This document shows, in pieces, positions 19,453 to 30,569 of a stretch of DNA of 64,000 nucleotides. The position numbers were made by a program, and so were the translations under genes. This stretch comes from Methylorubrum populi. GTDB lineage: Bacteria > Pseudomonadota > Alphaproteobacteria > Rhizobiales > Beijerinckiaceae. The notes beneath the pieces were generated by a model. That model had not been told where the DNA came from. It ran no database searches and saw only the letters and a list, made by a program, of their open reading frames with translations. The DNA lies in the NCBI GenBank assembly GCA_036946625.1, contig JAQIIU010000002.1, forward strand, positions 1,054,001 through 1,118,000, given 5' to 3'. The stretch's first letter is position 1. The number at the start of each line of letters is the position of its first letter.

Positions 19453-20382
19453 ATGCACCCGTCGCAAGCCATCGAGGTGATCGGCGCACCGATCGAGATC
19501 GGGACGAGCGAGCCCGGCGCCGTGATGGGCCCCGCCTCCCTGCGCACCGCCGGACTTGTGCGGGTGCTGCAGGATCTCGGCGTCTCGGTCGCCGACCGGG
19601 GCGACCTCGACCCGGATTGCGTGCCGGGTCAGCGCGATCTTCCGGCGATCCGCGCCTGGATGACCGGGATCTCGCGAGCGGTCGAAGCCTCTCTCGGCCG
19701 CGGGAGCCTGCCGCTGGTCGCCGGTGGCGATCACAGCCTTTCCCTCGGCTCGATCGACGGCGCCCTTCGTCATTGCAGCCGCAGCGGCCGGCCGCTCTTC
19801 GTTCTCTGGCTCGATGCGCACGCGGACTTCAACACCCTCGAAACATCGCTGTCGGGCAACGTGCACGGCATGCCGCTCGCCGCGCTCTGCGGCGAGCCCG
19901 GCTTCGAGGCCCTGTTCGAGGAAGGCGAGCGCCCGTCGCTCGATCCGCGCCACGTCCACCTGTTCGGCCTGCGCTCCATCGATGCGGGCGAGCGGGCGCT
20001 CGTGGCACAGCGGCAGGTGCACGTCGTCGACATGCGCAGCATCGACGAGTTCGGCGTGGTGGCGCCCCTGCGGCGCATCCTCGACCGGGTGGCGGCGGTC
20101 GACGGCCACCTGCACGCGAGCTTCGACGTCGACTTCCTCGATCCCACCGTCGCGCCCGGCGTCGGCACGACGGTGCCGGGCGGGGCGACCTTCCGCGAGG
20201 CGCATCTCATCATGGAGATGCTGTGCGACTCGGGACTCGTCGGCTCCCTCGACGTGGTTGAGCTGAACCCTTTCCTGGACGAGCGCGGGCGCAGTGCCCG
20301 GGTGCTCGTCGAGCTGGTGGCGAGCCTGTTCGGCCGCCGTATCATCGACCGGCCGACCGAGGGGGCGCCGCCGGAGGCATGA
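19453..20382 (+). CDS. rocF: Arginase (ureohydrolase family)
   Basis: The 309-residue enzyme hydrolyses arginine to ornithine and urea with a binuclear manganese centre. The metal-ligand motifs are all visible: GGDHSLSLGS, DAHADFNT, and SFDVDFLDPTVAPGVGTTVPGG. An alternative reading as agmatinase is less likely because the SGNVHGMPLAAL segment is arginase-like. The ATG at 19453 is used; a TTG at 19435 would add six residues. The gene converges on zwf. Confidence 0.9.
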   Translation: MHPSQAIEVIGAPIEIGTSEPGAVMGPASLRTAGLVRVLQDLGVSVADRGDLDPDCVPGQRDLPAIRAWMTGISRAVEASLGRGSLPLVAGGDHSLSLGSIDGALRHCSRSGRPLFVLWLDAHADFNTLETSLSGNVHGMPLAALCGEPGFEALFEEGERPSLDPRHVHLFGLRSIDAGERALVAQRQVHVVDMRSIDEFGVVAPLRRILDRVAAVDGHLHASFDVDFLDPTVAPGVGTTVPGGATFREAHLIMEMLCDSGLVGSLDVVELNPFLDERGRSARVLVELVASLFGRRIIDRPTEGAPPEA

Positions 20383-20418
20383 CCGGCGTCATCTGATTTC
20401 CTCATGCCAAGGAGGCGT

Positions 20419-20503
20419 CATACCGTTTCCGATCGATCGCTTCGGGTTTGGCCCCCCTCTGTCATCGCGAGAGGCCGAGATCATCAACCGGATGTCGTAT
20501 CAG
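20419..20503. repeat. Family 1 interspersed repeat, copy B (internally deleted)
   Basis: The element starts CATACCGTTTCCGATCGATCGC as copy A does, but jumps from CATCGCGAGAG to GGCCGAGATCATCAACCGGATGTCGTATCAG, missing the central palindromes. Its right end contains the stop codon of zwf. Confidence 0.8.
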
Positions 20504-21978
20504 CCGATCTCCTCGTGCCACGTGCGGCCGTCGCGCTCGATCAGGGCGATCGAGGCGGTCGGGCCCCAGCTTCCGGCGGCGTAGGGGCGCGGCGGCTCGG
20601 GGCGGTCGGCCCAGGCCTTGAGCAGCGTGTCGGCCCAGGCCCACGCCACCTCGACCTCGTCGCGGCGCATGAACAGGGTGGCGTTGCCGCGCACCACGTC
20701 CATCAGGAGCCGCTCGTAGGCGTCGGGGTAGCGCTGCTTGAAGGTCTCCTCGAAGGAGATGTCGAGGTTGGTCGGGCGCAGGCGCATGCCGCCGGGGCCC
20801 GGATCCTTGGTCATCACCTCGAGCTTCATGCCTTCCTCCGGCTGGAGGCGGATGACGAGGCGGTTCGGCTCCCGCCCGAACGCGTCCGCCGGGAAGATCG
20901 AGAACGGCGAGGCGCGGAACTGCACCACGATCTCGGACAGCTTCTTCGGCAGGCGCTTGCCGGTGCGGATGTAGAACGGCACGCCCGCCCAGCGCCCGCT
21001 CTGCACTTCGAGCTTGAGGGCGACGAAGGTCTCGGTCCGGCTCGGGCTGTCGTCGCCGAGATCGGCTTGGTAGCCCTCGACCGGCCGGCCGTTCACTGCG
21101 CCCGCCGCATACTGGCCGCGCACCGTCACGCTCTGCACGTCGGCGGCGCCGATGGGCTTGAGCGCGCGCAGCACCTTCAGCTTCTCGTCGCGCACGGAAT
21201 TGGCGTCGAGGGAGATCGGGCTCTCCATCGCCGTGAGGCAGAGGAGCTGGAGGATGTGGTTCTGCACCATGTCGCGCAGGGCGCCGGAGGTGTCGTAGTA
21301 GCCGCCGCGGCCCTCGACGCCGACGGTCTCGCCCACCGTGATCTGCACGTGGTCGATGACGTCGGAATTCCACAGCCGCTCGAAGATCGTGTTGGCGAAG
21401 CGCAGCGCGAGCAGGTTCTGCACCGTCTCCTTGCCGAGATAGTGGTCGATCCGGAAGATCTGGTTCTCCGGAAACACCGCGCCGACCGCGTCGTTGATGG
21501 CGCGGGCCGATTTCAGATCCTTGCCGATCGGCTTCTCCAGCACGACCCGGCTCTTCTCGCCGATCAGCCCGTAGCGGTCGAGGTTCCGGCAGATCGCGCC
21601 GTAGAGGTCCGGCGAGGTGGCGAGATAGTAGGGCCGGATTCTATCGGGCCGCTCGTCGAGCAGGCTCTTCAGGGCGTCCCAGCCGTCGTCCCCGAGCGCA
21701 TCGACGGCGACGTAGAACAGGTGGTCGAGGAAGCCGTCGAGCTTGGCCTCGTCGATCTCGCCCGCCGGCACGAAGCTTTTCAGGGCGTCGCGGGCGCGCT
21801 CGCGGAACTCTTCCGCGGACATGTGACTGCGCGAGGCGCCGATGATGCGGCTCGTCTCCGGGATCTGCGCGTCGCGGTAGCGCTGGTAGAGCGCCGGCAG
21901 GAGCTTGCGCTGGGTCAGGTCGCCGGTGGCGCCGAACACGACGTAGTCGAAGGGCGAGACGGGGATGATGGTGGCCAA
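20500..21978 (-). CDS. zwf: Glucose-6-phosphate 1-dehydrogenase
   Basis: This enzyme makes 6-phosphogluconolactone and NAD(P)H at the entry to the Entner-Doudoroff and pentose-phosphate routes. The 492-residue product has the nucleotide-binding GATGDLTQRKLLPAL, the substrate site RIDHYLGKETVQNL and FRASPFSIFP. The start is taken as TTG at 21978, with GGGAG about 7 bases upstream, because homologues begin just before ATIIPVSPFDYVVFGATGD; an in-frame codon at 22071 would add a 31-residue basic extension. The TGA stop lies inside the end of a family 1 repeat. Confidence 0.93.
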   Translation of the reverse strand: MATIIPVSPFDYVVFGATGDLTQRKLLPALYQRYRDAQIPETSRIIGASRSHMSAEEFRERARDALKSFVPAGEIDEAKLDGFLDHLFYVAVDALGDDGWDALKSLLDERPDRIRPYYLATSPDLYGAICRNLDRYGLIGEKSRVVLEKPIGKDLKSARAINDAVGAVFPENQIFRIDHYLGKETVQNLLALRFANTIFERLWNSDVIDHVQITVGETVGVEGRGGYYDTSGALRDMVQNHILQLLCLTAMESPISLDANSVRDEKLKVLRALKPIGAADVQSVTVRGQYAAGAVNGRPVEGYQADLGDDSPSRTETFVALKLEVQSGRWAGVPFYIRTGKRLPKKLSEIVVQFRASPFSIFPADAFGREPNRLVIRLQPEEGMKLEVMTKDPGPGGMRLRPTNLDISFEETFKQRYPDAYERLLMDVVRGNATLFMRRDEVEVAWAWADTLLKAWADRPEPPRPYAAGSWGPTASIALIERDGRTWHEEIG

Positions 21979-22226
21979 GGACGGCTCCCATGATTCGCGC
22001 GGGGGTCGAGGCGCCGGTTCGCGGTCGAGGGCGCGTCCCGCGGGCAGTCCGCCGAACGCACGCCGCAGCACGGTGGGTTACCGGTTCACGACGAGGCCTT
22101 GCAAGGGTGTTGCCGAACAAACGATCGGGAACGAGGGACACGCCGCCCATCGCCTCACCGGGGAAGCGGGCGGCTCCCTTGCCGCATCGTGGACATCCGG
22201 CCCCACCCGATGCCGCGCGGCCGGGT

Positions 22227-22392
22227 CATACGGTTTCCGGTTGATCGGCTCGGTTCTTCACCCGTCATCGCGAGCGAATGCGAAGCGATCCAGGCCGCCG
22301 CCCTATCCGGAGGTGTCGCGCCCTGGATTGCCACGGCTTCGCCTCGCAATGACACACGAGAGGCCGAGGTCATCAACCGGATGTCGTATCAG
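22227..22392. repeat. Family 1 interspersed repeat, copy C
   Basis: A full-length copy running from CATACGGTTTCCGGTTGATC through GCGAAGCGATCCAGG and CCCTGGATTGCCACGGCTTC to GGATGTCGTATCAG. Its right end supplies the TGA stop of the PilZ gene. It fills most of the 21979-22388 gap between zwf and that gene; the remainder is zwf leader with no further gene. Confidence 0.85.
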
Positions 22393-22811
22393 TCCGAGGA
22401 TCGGCTGCGGCGCGTCCCGATGGAATGGTAATCCGGCACCTGTTCGACGGGTGCCGCCTTCTTCTCCTCCGCGACCGGCAATTTGGCGATGCGCTCGATT
22501 CGCACGCCCGCGTAATTGCCGCGCCGCCACGCGAGGTTCACCCGCAGCACGAAGTCCCGGCCGAGGATTCGCAGCATGAAGGTCGCGGGCAGTTCATAGG
22601 CGGCCGGAACGCCGAGCTTCGCCCCGGACTTCGAGATATCCTTGACGTTGCACGGGATTTCGGTGCCGTCGAACAGCCGGATCAGCGCGATCCAGTTGGT
22701 GGACGCCCGCTCCTCGCGCCGGGCGACGAGAGCCGCCTCGACATGCGTCGCGACGTCGCCCGGTCCCGTTTCGGTCGAGTGATCGGCGGGCGGAAGGGGG
22801 AAATCCGGCAT
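22389..22811 (-). CDS. PilZ domain protein
   Basis: The 140-residue protein has one PilZ-like domain (about 28-115). It starts with the basic RREERASTNWIALIRL and runs through CNVKDISKSGAKLGVP (the (D/N)xSxxG part) to a final beta segment RVNLAWRRGNYAGVRIE. PilZ domains commonly bind cyclic di-GMP through the RxxxR and (D/N)xSxxG motifs. Here the first reads RREER and the second DISKSG, so binding is plausible. The last residues before the stop (RRSRSSD) are coded next to a family 1 repeat. The 22812-23117 region upstream shows no other gene. Confidence 0.8.
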   Translation of the reverse strand: MPDFPLPPADHSTETGPGDVATHVEAALVARREERASTNWIALIRLFDGTEIPCNVKDISKSGAKLGVPAAYELPATFMLRILGRDFVLRVNLAWRRGNYAGVRIERIAKLPVAEEKKAAPVEQVPDYHSIGTRRSRSSD

Positions 22812-23117
22812 CGGGGACTACCGCAATAGGCGACGTCGGCGTCACGATAATGGAAAAGTGTTGATGCAAGATTTGCACTGCCGATGTCCGATCGACCGCG
22901 GGCGCGTACCGCCTTGGCTTAAGACTCGGGAAGAACGCTCGATCCTTTGCCGCGACCGTCGATGCCGCACCGCAAAATGCACGTTCGCTTCTTGCACTGC
23001 ACAGGAAAATCGTTCGTGCGTCCGGTCACGAAACGGCTTGCAAGATGTGAACGGCAGATTAACGTACTCTTCCGTGGTAACGCGTTCGATGTTTGACCCC
23101 TGGCAGGGAGTGGTCCC

Positions 23118-23279
23118 ATGTCCGAGCTCATTCGCGTGAAACCGACCCAGGACGGCACCTACACCGTCTATCGCGGGTCATTGGCCCTGGTCTCGGGCCT
23201 GACGCGGCTTCAGGCCGAGCGGTACGAGGCCAGCATCGCCCGTCAGCAGCGCGTGATGTCACCCCTCGTGGGTATCTGA
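23118..23279 (+). CDS. Small hypothetical protein (53 aa)
   Basis: A 53-residue frame is preceded by CAGGGAG 7 bases before the ATG. The product (SELIRVKPTQDGTYTVYRGSLALVSGLTRLQAERYEASI...) looks like a compact beta-beta-alpha protein with balanced composition and codon use like the chromosome. It is followed by convergent cutA. The function is unknown. Confidence 0.6.
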   Translation: MSELIRVKPTQDGTYTVYRGSLALVSGLTRLQAERYEASIARQQRVMSPLVGI

Positions 23280-23374
23280 GTCTCTCGACCGACGGTTCCA
23301 GGGCGCGGGTCCGGCAACGGGTCCGCGCCCTTTTCCATGCCGACCGCACCGGTCCGCCGGGCGGGAGACGGCGC

Positions 23375-23698
23375 TCAGCCGAGGCCGGTCTCCGTCCGGA
23401 TCCAGGCGGCGGTGTCCGGATCGGCGCCCGAGACCGGCAGGTGCAGGATGATCGGGGTCTCGTAGGGATGCCGCTCCCTGAGGGCGGCCCCGAGGGCGTC
23501 GGCCAGCCCCTCCCGGCTCTTGAGGATCGCCACGACCTCCTCGCCGTGCTCCACCGCGCCTTTCCAGGCGTAGACCGACAGCATCCCCGGAATCACGTTC
23601 ACGCAGGCCGCGAGGCGTTCGCGCACCAGGGCCTCCCCGACGGCGAGGGCCGTCGGTGCGTCGGGAAAGGTCGTGTAGACGAGGAGCGGGCGCTCCAT
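23375..23698 (-). CDS. cutA: Divalent cation tolerance protein CutA
   Basis: The 107-residue protein is of the trimeric CutA1 family, with a ferredoxin-like fold related to PII. The conserved blocks are LVYTTFPD, LAACVNVIPGMLSVYAWKG and the RHPYETPIILHLPV strand. Cys32 and the HPYETP segment (77-82) are the family hallmarks. CutA is linked to metal tolerance, but its exact role is not settled. It is divergently placed from nadK. Confidence 0.93.
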   Translation of the reverse strand: MERPLLVYTTFPDAPTALAVGEALVRERLAACVNVIPGMLSVYAWKGAVEHGEEVVAILKSREGLADALGAALRERHPYETPIILHLPVSGADPDTAAWIRTETGLG

Positions 23699-23798
23699 GC
23701 TATGGCTCTCCTCGGCAGGCCGGTGTCACTGCGGGCCTCGACGCTGCCCCGAGTGAGACCGGCTCGGCCTCTTCCCGTCAACAGGGCTGACAGCACGG

Positions 23799-24569
23799 AT
23801 GCCGCGGCGCTTTTCTCGGATCGCCTTCGTGGCGAGCCCCACGGCGGATGCGCGGGAGGCGGCGGACGCCCTGATGCGCCGCTACGACCACGTCCCGCCG
23901 GAGGAAGCCGACGTGGTGGTGGCGCTCGGCGGCGACGGCCTGATGCTGCAGGTGCTGCACCGTTTCATGAATGCGCCCAAGCCGATCTACGGCATGAACC
24001 GCGGCACGGTCGGCTTCCTGATGAACGAGTTCCGGGAGGACGGCCTGCTCGACCGCCTCGAGGCGACCAAGCGCTCGACCGTCCACCCGATGACCATGAT
24101 CGCCACCGATACCGAGGGGCGCAGCCACACCGCGCGGGCGATCAACGAGGTCTACATGCTGCGCCAGACCCACCAGACCGCCAAGCTGCGGGTCTCGGTG
24201 GACGACCACGTGCGCCTGCCCGAACTGATCGCCGACGGCATCCTCGCCGCGACGCCGGCCGGCTCGACCGCCTACAACCTCTCGGTCGGCGGGCCGATCC
24301 TGCCGCTCAACGCGCATCTCCTGGCGCTCACGCCGATCTCGGCCTTCCGGCCCCGGCGCTGGCGCGGCGCGCTGCTGCCGAACTACGGGCGCATCCGCAT
24401 CGACGTGATCGACGCCGAGCACCGGCCCGTCGCGGCGGTGGCCGACCACACCGAATTCCGGCGGGTCTGCACCGTGGAGACGTGGCTGGACCACGCCACC
24501 AACCTCGTCCTGCTGCACGATCCCGGCCACAGCCTGGAAGAACGCATCCTGCGCGAACAGTTCGGCTGA
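23799..24569 (+). CDS. nadK: NAD kinase
   Basis: This kinase phosphorylates NAD to NADP in the cytoplasm. The 256-residue product has the GGDG motif (44-47), the NRGTVGFLMNEF block, and the substrate region TPAGSTAYNLSVGGPILPL. It is on the short side, like other alphaproteobacterial NAD kinases. The ATG at 23799 directly precedes a typical N-terminus (FSRIAFVASPT). Confidence 0.93.
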   Translation: MPRRFSRIAFVASPTADAREAADALMRRYDHVPPEEADVVVALGGDGLMLQVLHRFMNAPKPIYGMNRGTVGFLMNEFREDGLLDRLEATKRSTVHPMTMIATDTEGRSHTARAINEVYMLRQTHQTAKLRVSVDDHVRLPELIADGILAATPAGSTAYNLSVGGPILPLNAHLLALTPISAFRPRRWRGALLPNYGRIRIDVIDAEHRPVAAVADHTEFRRVCTVETWLDHATNLVLLHDPGHSLEERILREQFG

Positions 24570-24731
24570 TTCTTTCGTGGTTTTGCCGAGGGACGAACGA
24601 TCGCGCGCGTCCGGCCAACGGCACGGTTCCGGATGGCTTCGGCTTCACCTCGCCACGACGGAGAAAGAGCGCTCCCCGTCAGACGAAGCCATACAGGAAC
24701 GCGGTTCGCCCAAGAATCTCGCTGAACGCCC

Positions 24732-26129
24732 CTACGGGTTGCGCAGCACCGGCACCGTCTTCGGCGAGCCGAGATCGTAGGTTCTGTTGCGCAGGGGATC
24801 GAGCTTCGTGCCCTCGGAGGCATCGAAGGCCTTCGGGCGCTGGCCGCCGGGCGTGCCGTCGGTGGCGGCGCCATCGAGGGCGAAGGCCGCGTTCGAGCCC
24901 GGTGCGTAGGCGGAAGCGCGGCCGGGGGCCTGCGGGGCGTTGGGCTCGGCGGCGTTGGGGTCGACCTTGTCGACGGCGCCCGAATCGGGCTGCTGCGACT
25001 GCTGGCGGGCGCGCTCGACCTGTCGCCAGCGGGTGACGTTGCGCTGATGGCCCTCCAGCGAATCGGCGAAGGCATGTCCGCCGGTGCCGTCGGCCACGAA
25101 GTAGAGATCCTTCGTGCGGGACGGGTTGGCGACCGCTTCCAGGGCGGCGCGGCCCGGATTGGCGATCGGGCCCGGCGGCAGGCCCTCGATCACGTAGGTG
25201 TTGTAGGGGGTCGCGCGCTCGATCTCCGAGCGCAGGATGCCGCGCCCGAGGGTGCCCCGGCCGCCGACGAGACCGTAGACGATGGTCGGATCGGATTGCA
25301 GCTTCATCCGCTTCTGGAGCCGGTTGACGAACACGCCCGCCACCCGCGGCCGCTCGTCGGCCCGGCCGGTCTCCTTCTCGACGATGGAGGCCAGCGTCAC
25401 CATCTCGGCCGGCGTCTTCACCGGCACCTCGGCGCTGCGCCGCTGCCAGATCTGGTTCAGAACCTCGCGCTGCTTGGCCCGCATCAGGTTGAGGATCTGC
25501 TGGCGGGTGGCGCCGCGCTCGAACTTGTAGGTGTCGGGCAGGAGCGAGCCCTCGGGCGGGGTCTCGGCGATCTCGCCGGACAGGATGTCGTTGTCGCCGA
25601 GCCTCGCCACGATCTGCTCGGAGGTCAGGCCCTCGGGGAAGGTGATGGCGTGCTGGACCTGCCGGCCGTTGCTCAGGGTCTCGATCGAGTCCTTCACGCT
25701 GGCATGGGCCTTGAACATGTACTCGCCGTGCTTCAGCGGCCCCTTGCCGCCGAAGCGGGCGGTCATCTCGAACAGGGTCGGATGATCGATCACGCCCTCG
25801 CGGGCGAGGATCGCGGCGATCTCGGAGGTTCCGCTGCGGTTCGGGATCACCACGACCTTGTCGGCGGGGAGCGGGCCCGGCTCGGAGGCTTGGCGATTGA
25901 CGAGGGTGAGCCCGACGAGGGCGCCCAGTGCCAGTACCACGGCGAGGGTGAGGAAGCCGCTGATGGTGGCGAGCAGGCCGCCGCGGCGGCGCTCCGGCTG
26001 TTCGGGCGGCGGCGGGGCGACGGTCGGCTTGATGGCCTCGCCCGGGCTGCGCGGCGACGGCCGGTTCGGCAGCGACGGTTCCTCGGAAGCGGGCGGCGGA
26101 GACGGCAGCTCTTGGCGTCTGCGGAACAT
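24732..26129 (-). CDS. mltG: Endolytic murein transglycosylase MltG
   Basis: This inner-membrane lytic transglycosylase terminates nascent glycan strands. The 465-residue product has a cytoplasmic Pro-rich N-terminus, one membrane segment (about residues 54-77, TISGFLTLAVVLALGALVGLTL) and a YceG domain. That domain includes the catalytic Glu in ASIVEKET, the QSDPTIVYG block, SPYNTY-like ATPYNTYVIEGLPPGPIANPG and a DLYFVADGTGGHAF ending. A low-complexity C-terminal tail of about 100 residues follows. The ATG at 26129 is chosen over 26201. It follows fabF on the same strand, a common alphaproteobacterial order. Confidence 0.92.
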   Translation of the reverse strand: MFRRRQELPSPPPASEEPSLPNRPSPRSPGEAIKPTVAPPPPEQPERRRGGLLATISGFLTLAVVLALGALVGLTLVNRQASEPGPLPADKVVVIPNRSGTSEIAAILAREGVIDHPTLFEMTARFGGKGPLKHGEYMFKAHASVKDSIETLSNGRQVQHAITFPEGLTSEQIVARLGDNDILSGEIAETPPEGSLLPDTYKFERGATRQQILNLMRAKQREVLNQIWQRRSAEVPVKTPAEMVTLASIVEKETGRADERPRVAGVFVNRLQKRMKLQSDPTIVYGLVGGRGTLGRGILRSEIERATPYNTYVIEGLPPGPIANPGRAALEAVANPSRTKDLYFVADGTGGHAFADSLEGHQRNVTRWRQVERARQQSQQPDSGAVDKVDPNAAEPNAPQAPGRASAYAPGSNAAFALDGAATDGTPGGQRPKAFDASEGTKLDPLRNRTYDLGSPKTVPVLRNP

Positions 26130-26307
26130 CGGGATCCTGCTGTGGCCTCGCGGGGCCTTCGAAAGGCCCGCCCGGGGGGCGTGCTCGCCGCACGGCTTCA
26201 CGCCGAGCGCTCGACGCCGCGGCGCATCGATCCTTGAGCAGTTTTGTGGCGAAATGGCGTTGGGTCGCGGCGAAGCCGCCGCGCCCGGCGTCAGGCCGGC
26301 GCGCGGA

Positions 26308-27570
<1,263 letters not shown>

Positions 27571-27669
27571 TGTTCGATCCCAACCGATCCGTTCGGCCCC
27601 GCAGGGCCCTGTCCGAGACATGTAAGCGGCGCGCGGGGCCTGTCGACCCCGCCCGCACGGGACACCGCC

Positions 27670-27906
27670 TCAGGCGGAGTTCTTCTCCAGGAACTTGATC
27701 GCGTCGCCGACCGTCTGGATGGTCTCGGCCGCGTCGTCCGGGATCTCGACGTTGAACTCCTCCTCGAACGCCATCACCAGCTCGACGGTGTCGAGGCTGT
27801 CGGCGCCGAGATCGTCGATGAAGTTGGAGGCCTCGGTGACCTTCTCAGGCTCGACGCCCAGGTGCTCGACGACGATCTTCTTCACGCGCTCGGCGATATC
27901 GCTCAT
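27670..27906 (-). CDS. acpP: Acyl carrier protein
   Basis: This is a 78-residue acidic protein. Ser37 in the DSLDTVE motif ([19 protein letters not shown]) is the phosphopantetheine attachment site. It carries growing acyl chains for FabD, FabG and FabF, whose genes flank it. It is the housekeeping ACP, judged from the [18 protein letters not shown] start and its position. Confidence 0.96.
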   Translation of the reverse strand: MSDIAERVKKIVVEHLGVEPEKVTEASNFIDDLGADSLDTVELVMAFEEEFNVEIPDDAAETIQTVGDAIKFLEKNSA

Positions 27907-28166
27907 CGTTGTTGGTCCTCGTCTTCTCGATCGTGGTGGTGTGTGCTTCTGACGAAAGCGCCGTGGCCGCCTGCCCGCTTCGGGGGTTTCTTGGACGGCC
28001 GGTGTTCGATCGCGCGTGGTTTGGAAAAGCCGCAACCCGCTGAACCGTCAACTCCCCTGCACGGCTGAGCCGGGTGTTAACACAGGGTTTCCGCTCTGGC
28101 GAGGGGCGGTTCAGAAAGCGTTCATCGGCGTGGTTTTCCGGTCGGAACGTCCCTTTGTGGACATTC

Positions 28167-28907
28167 TCAGTACATCGCCATGCCGCCATTGACGTGCAGC
28201 GTCTGCCCCGTCACGTAACCCGCTTCCTCCGAGGCCAGATAGACCGCCGCCGCGCCGATCTCGGCGCCGGTGCCGAGCCGCCCCGCGGGCACGCGGGTCA
28301 GGATCGTCTCGCGCTGCTTCTCGTTCAGGGCGTCGGTCATGGCCGAGGCGATGAAGCCCGGCGCGATGCAGTTGACGGTGATCCCGCGGGTGGCGACTTC
28401 CGCCGCCAGCGCCTTGGTCATGCCGACGAGCCCCGCCTTGGCGGCGGCGTAGTTGCCCTGACCCGGGTTGCCGGTGGCGCCGACCACCGAACCGATGCCG
28501 ATGATGCGGCCGTAGCGGCGCTTCATCATGCCCCGGAGCGCGGCGCGCGAGAGCCGGAAGGCGGCGGTGAGGTTGACGTCGAGCACCGCCTCCCACTCGT
28601 CGTCCTTCATCCGCATGAAGAGGTTGTCGCGGGTGATGCCGGCGTTGTTCACGAGGATGTCGAGGCCGCCCAGCGCCGATTCGGCCGCCGGCAGCAGCGC
28701 CTCGACCGCGCCCTTGTCGGCGAGGTTGGCCTCGACCACGGCGACGCGGCCGCCGCCGAGTTCCGCCGCCCGTTCGTCCAGCACGGCGCGGCGGGTGCCG
28801 GAAAGGGCGACGTGCGCCCCTCGCGCGTGCAGCGCCCGGGCGATCGCCCCGCCGAGGCCGCCGGTCGCGCCGGTGACGAGGGCCTTGCGGCCGGTGAGGT
28901 CGAACAT
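28167..28907 (-). CDS. fabG: 3-oxoacyl-ACP reductase FabG
   Basis: This is an NADPH-dependent short-chain dehydrogenase of 246 residues. Visible features are the TGATGGLG cofactor loop (12-19), NNAG (87-90) and the catalytic Ser140, Tyr153 and Lys157. The C-terminal YVTGQTLHVNGGMAMY is typical. It lies 29 bases after fabD and 260 bases before acpP on the same strand. Confidence 0.95.
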   Translation of the reverse strand: MFDLTGRKALVTGATGGLGGAIARALHARGAHVALSGTRRAVLDERAAELGGGRVAVVEANLADKGAVEALLPAAESALGGLDILVNNAGITRDNLFMRMKDDEWEAVLDVNLTAAFRLSRAALRGMMKRRYGRIIGIGSVVGATGNPGQGNYAAAKAGLVGMTKALAAEVATRGITVNCIAPGFIASAMTDALNEKQRETILTRVPAGRLGTGAEIGAAAVYLASEEAGYVTGQTLHVNGGMAMY

Positions 28908-28936
28908 GGTCTCGGCTCTTCCGATCGAAACGGGAA

Positions 28937-29869
28937 TCAGTCGTAGGCGGCGACGTCGTCGGGCGTGCCGACCGCGCCCGCGGAAGCATTCGGCGCGATC
29001 CGCTTGACGAGGCCGGTCAGCACCTTGCCGGCGCCGAGTTCGTGGAAGCGGTCGACGCCGGCCCCGGCCATCGCGGCGACGCTCTCGGCCCAGCGCACGG
29101 TGCCGGTGACCTGGGCCACCAGCGCCGCGCGGATCGCATCGGGGTCGGCGAGCGGGCCGGCGGTGACGTTGGCGTAGACCGGCACCACCGGCGCCGTCAT
29201 CGTCACCTCGGCCAGCGCCCGGCGCATCGCCTCGGCGGCGGGCGCCATCAGGGCGCAGTGGAAGGGCGCGGAGACGTTGAGCAGCACCGCCCGGCGCACG
29301 CCGCGGCTCTGCGCCAGCGCCATCGCCCGCTCGACCGCCTCCTTATGCCCGGACAGGACGACCTGCCCCGCGCCGTTGTCGTTGGCGACGCCGCAGACCA
29401 TGCCCTGCGCCGCCTCCCCGGCGATGTCCCGGGCGGTGGCGAGGTCGGGCCCGAGCAGGGCGGCCATGGCGCCGATGCCCGGTGCGACCGCCCGCTGCAT
29501 CGCCTCGCCGCGGATGCGCAGAAGGCGGGCGGCGTCGGAGATCGAGACGGTGCCGGCGGCGGCGAGCGCCGAGTATTCGCCCAGCGAATGGCCGGCGACG
29601 AAGGCGGCGTCGCGCTTCAGATCGAGGCCGCGCTCGGCCTCCAGCGTGCGCAGCACGGCCAGGCTCGCCGCCATCAGCGCCGGCTGGGCGTTGGCGGTCA
29701 GGGTCAATTCCTCGGACGGACCCTCGAACATCAGGCGCGAGAGGTTCTGGCCGAGCGCCGCGTCGACCTCCTCGAAGACCTGCCGGGCGGCCGGGGACGC
29801 CTCGCTCAGCGCCTTGCCCATGCCAACCGCTTGGCTGCCCTGCCCCGGAAAGATGAAGGCTCGCGTCAT
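28937..29869 (-). CDS. fabD: Malonyl-CoA:ACP transacylase FabD
   Basis: The enzyme loads malonyl groups onto AcpP. The 310-residue product starts with the FIFPGQGSQ motif and has the nucleophile Ser95 in GHSLGEYSALAA. The conserved Arg is in RIRGEAMQRA, and the catalytic His is in SAPFHCALM. It is the first gene of the minus-strand block fabD-fabG-acpP-fabF-mltG. Confidence 0.95.
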   Translation of the reverse strand: MTRAFIFPGQGSQAVGMGKALSEASPAARQVFEEVDAALGQNLSRLMFEGPSEELTLTANAQPALMAASLAVLRTLEAERGLDLKRDAAFVAGHSLGEYSALAAAGTVSISDAARLLRIRGEAMQRAVAPGIGAMAALLGPDLATARDIAGEAAQGMVCGVANDNGAGQVVLSGHKEAVERAMALAQSRGVRRAVLLNVSAPFHCALMAPAAEAMRRALAEVTMTAPVVPVYANVTAGPLADPDAIRAALVAQVTGTVRWAESVAAMAGAGVDRFHELGAGKVLTGLVKRIAPNASAGAVGTPDDVAAYD

Positions 29870-30149
29870 GACGTCCCGTCGCCGTCGCCCCGCTCGTCAG
29901 CCCCGCCGCACGCCGCACGGACGGCGGGCCGACGATCGGGTCTGTCGCGCGGCGTTGTCTCAAGGAGCGGCGCACTCGCATCACGTGCCGCGGGTGTCAA
30001 CAATGCGCTGCACAAGTTCAGGCGGCGCGAAAAGCCACGCTCGACACGGCCGAGCTCGCTTCGAACCCGTCGGGACCTGCTGCTCGTCGAACGCGAAACC
30101 GGGCGCGCGCCGGCGCATTGTCCCAGAAGACGCCAGCGAGATTCCTGCC

Positions 30150-30479
30150 ATGTTCCGAACGAGGTTCCCCCAGGAAGCCGTCGGGCGCGCGCATGCCCTG
30201 ATCGGCGCTTACGAGACCGCCCATGCCGGGCTCGCGCGGATCTCGCACGAGTTCCGCCGCGATCTGCGCGTCACCCTCGACCGGCTCGGGCCCGGTGCGG
30301 CCCCCTATCTTCGCGCCGTGCGCAGCGATCTCGAAGATCGCACCGTGGAGGCGCGTGCGACGTGGCCGCTCTGGATCGACCGGCTCACCGATCCGATGAT
30401 CGACCGGCGCCTGATCGCCTCGCGCGCGCTGCTCGAAACCGTGGATCGCGAGGCCGACGCGCGCGGCATGGTCCTGTAG
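30150..30479 (+). CDS. Hypothetical protein (109 aa)
   Basis: The product is a 109-residue, mostly helical, Arg-rich protein (QEAVGRAHALIGAYETAHAG, then RISHEFRRDLRVTLDRL). It has no recognised motif, signal peptide or membrane segment. It is transcribed divergently from fabD and convergently with the PLP gene. Codon use is like the chromosome. Confidence 0.55.
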   Translation: MFRTRFPQEAVGRAHALIGAYETAHAGLARISHEFRRDLRVTLDRLGPGAAPYLRAVRSDLEDRTVEARATWPLWIDRLTDPMIDRRLIASRALLETVDREADARGMVL

Positions 30480-30569
30480 CGCGGACTAGCGAGTGCCTCA
30501 CGAAACTCCCGGTCACCGACCGCCCTCGCTCTGGCGGCGACGGCGCGGCGGGAGTTTTTGTGAGAGACG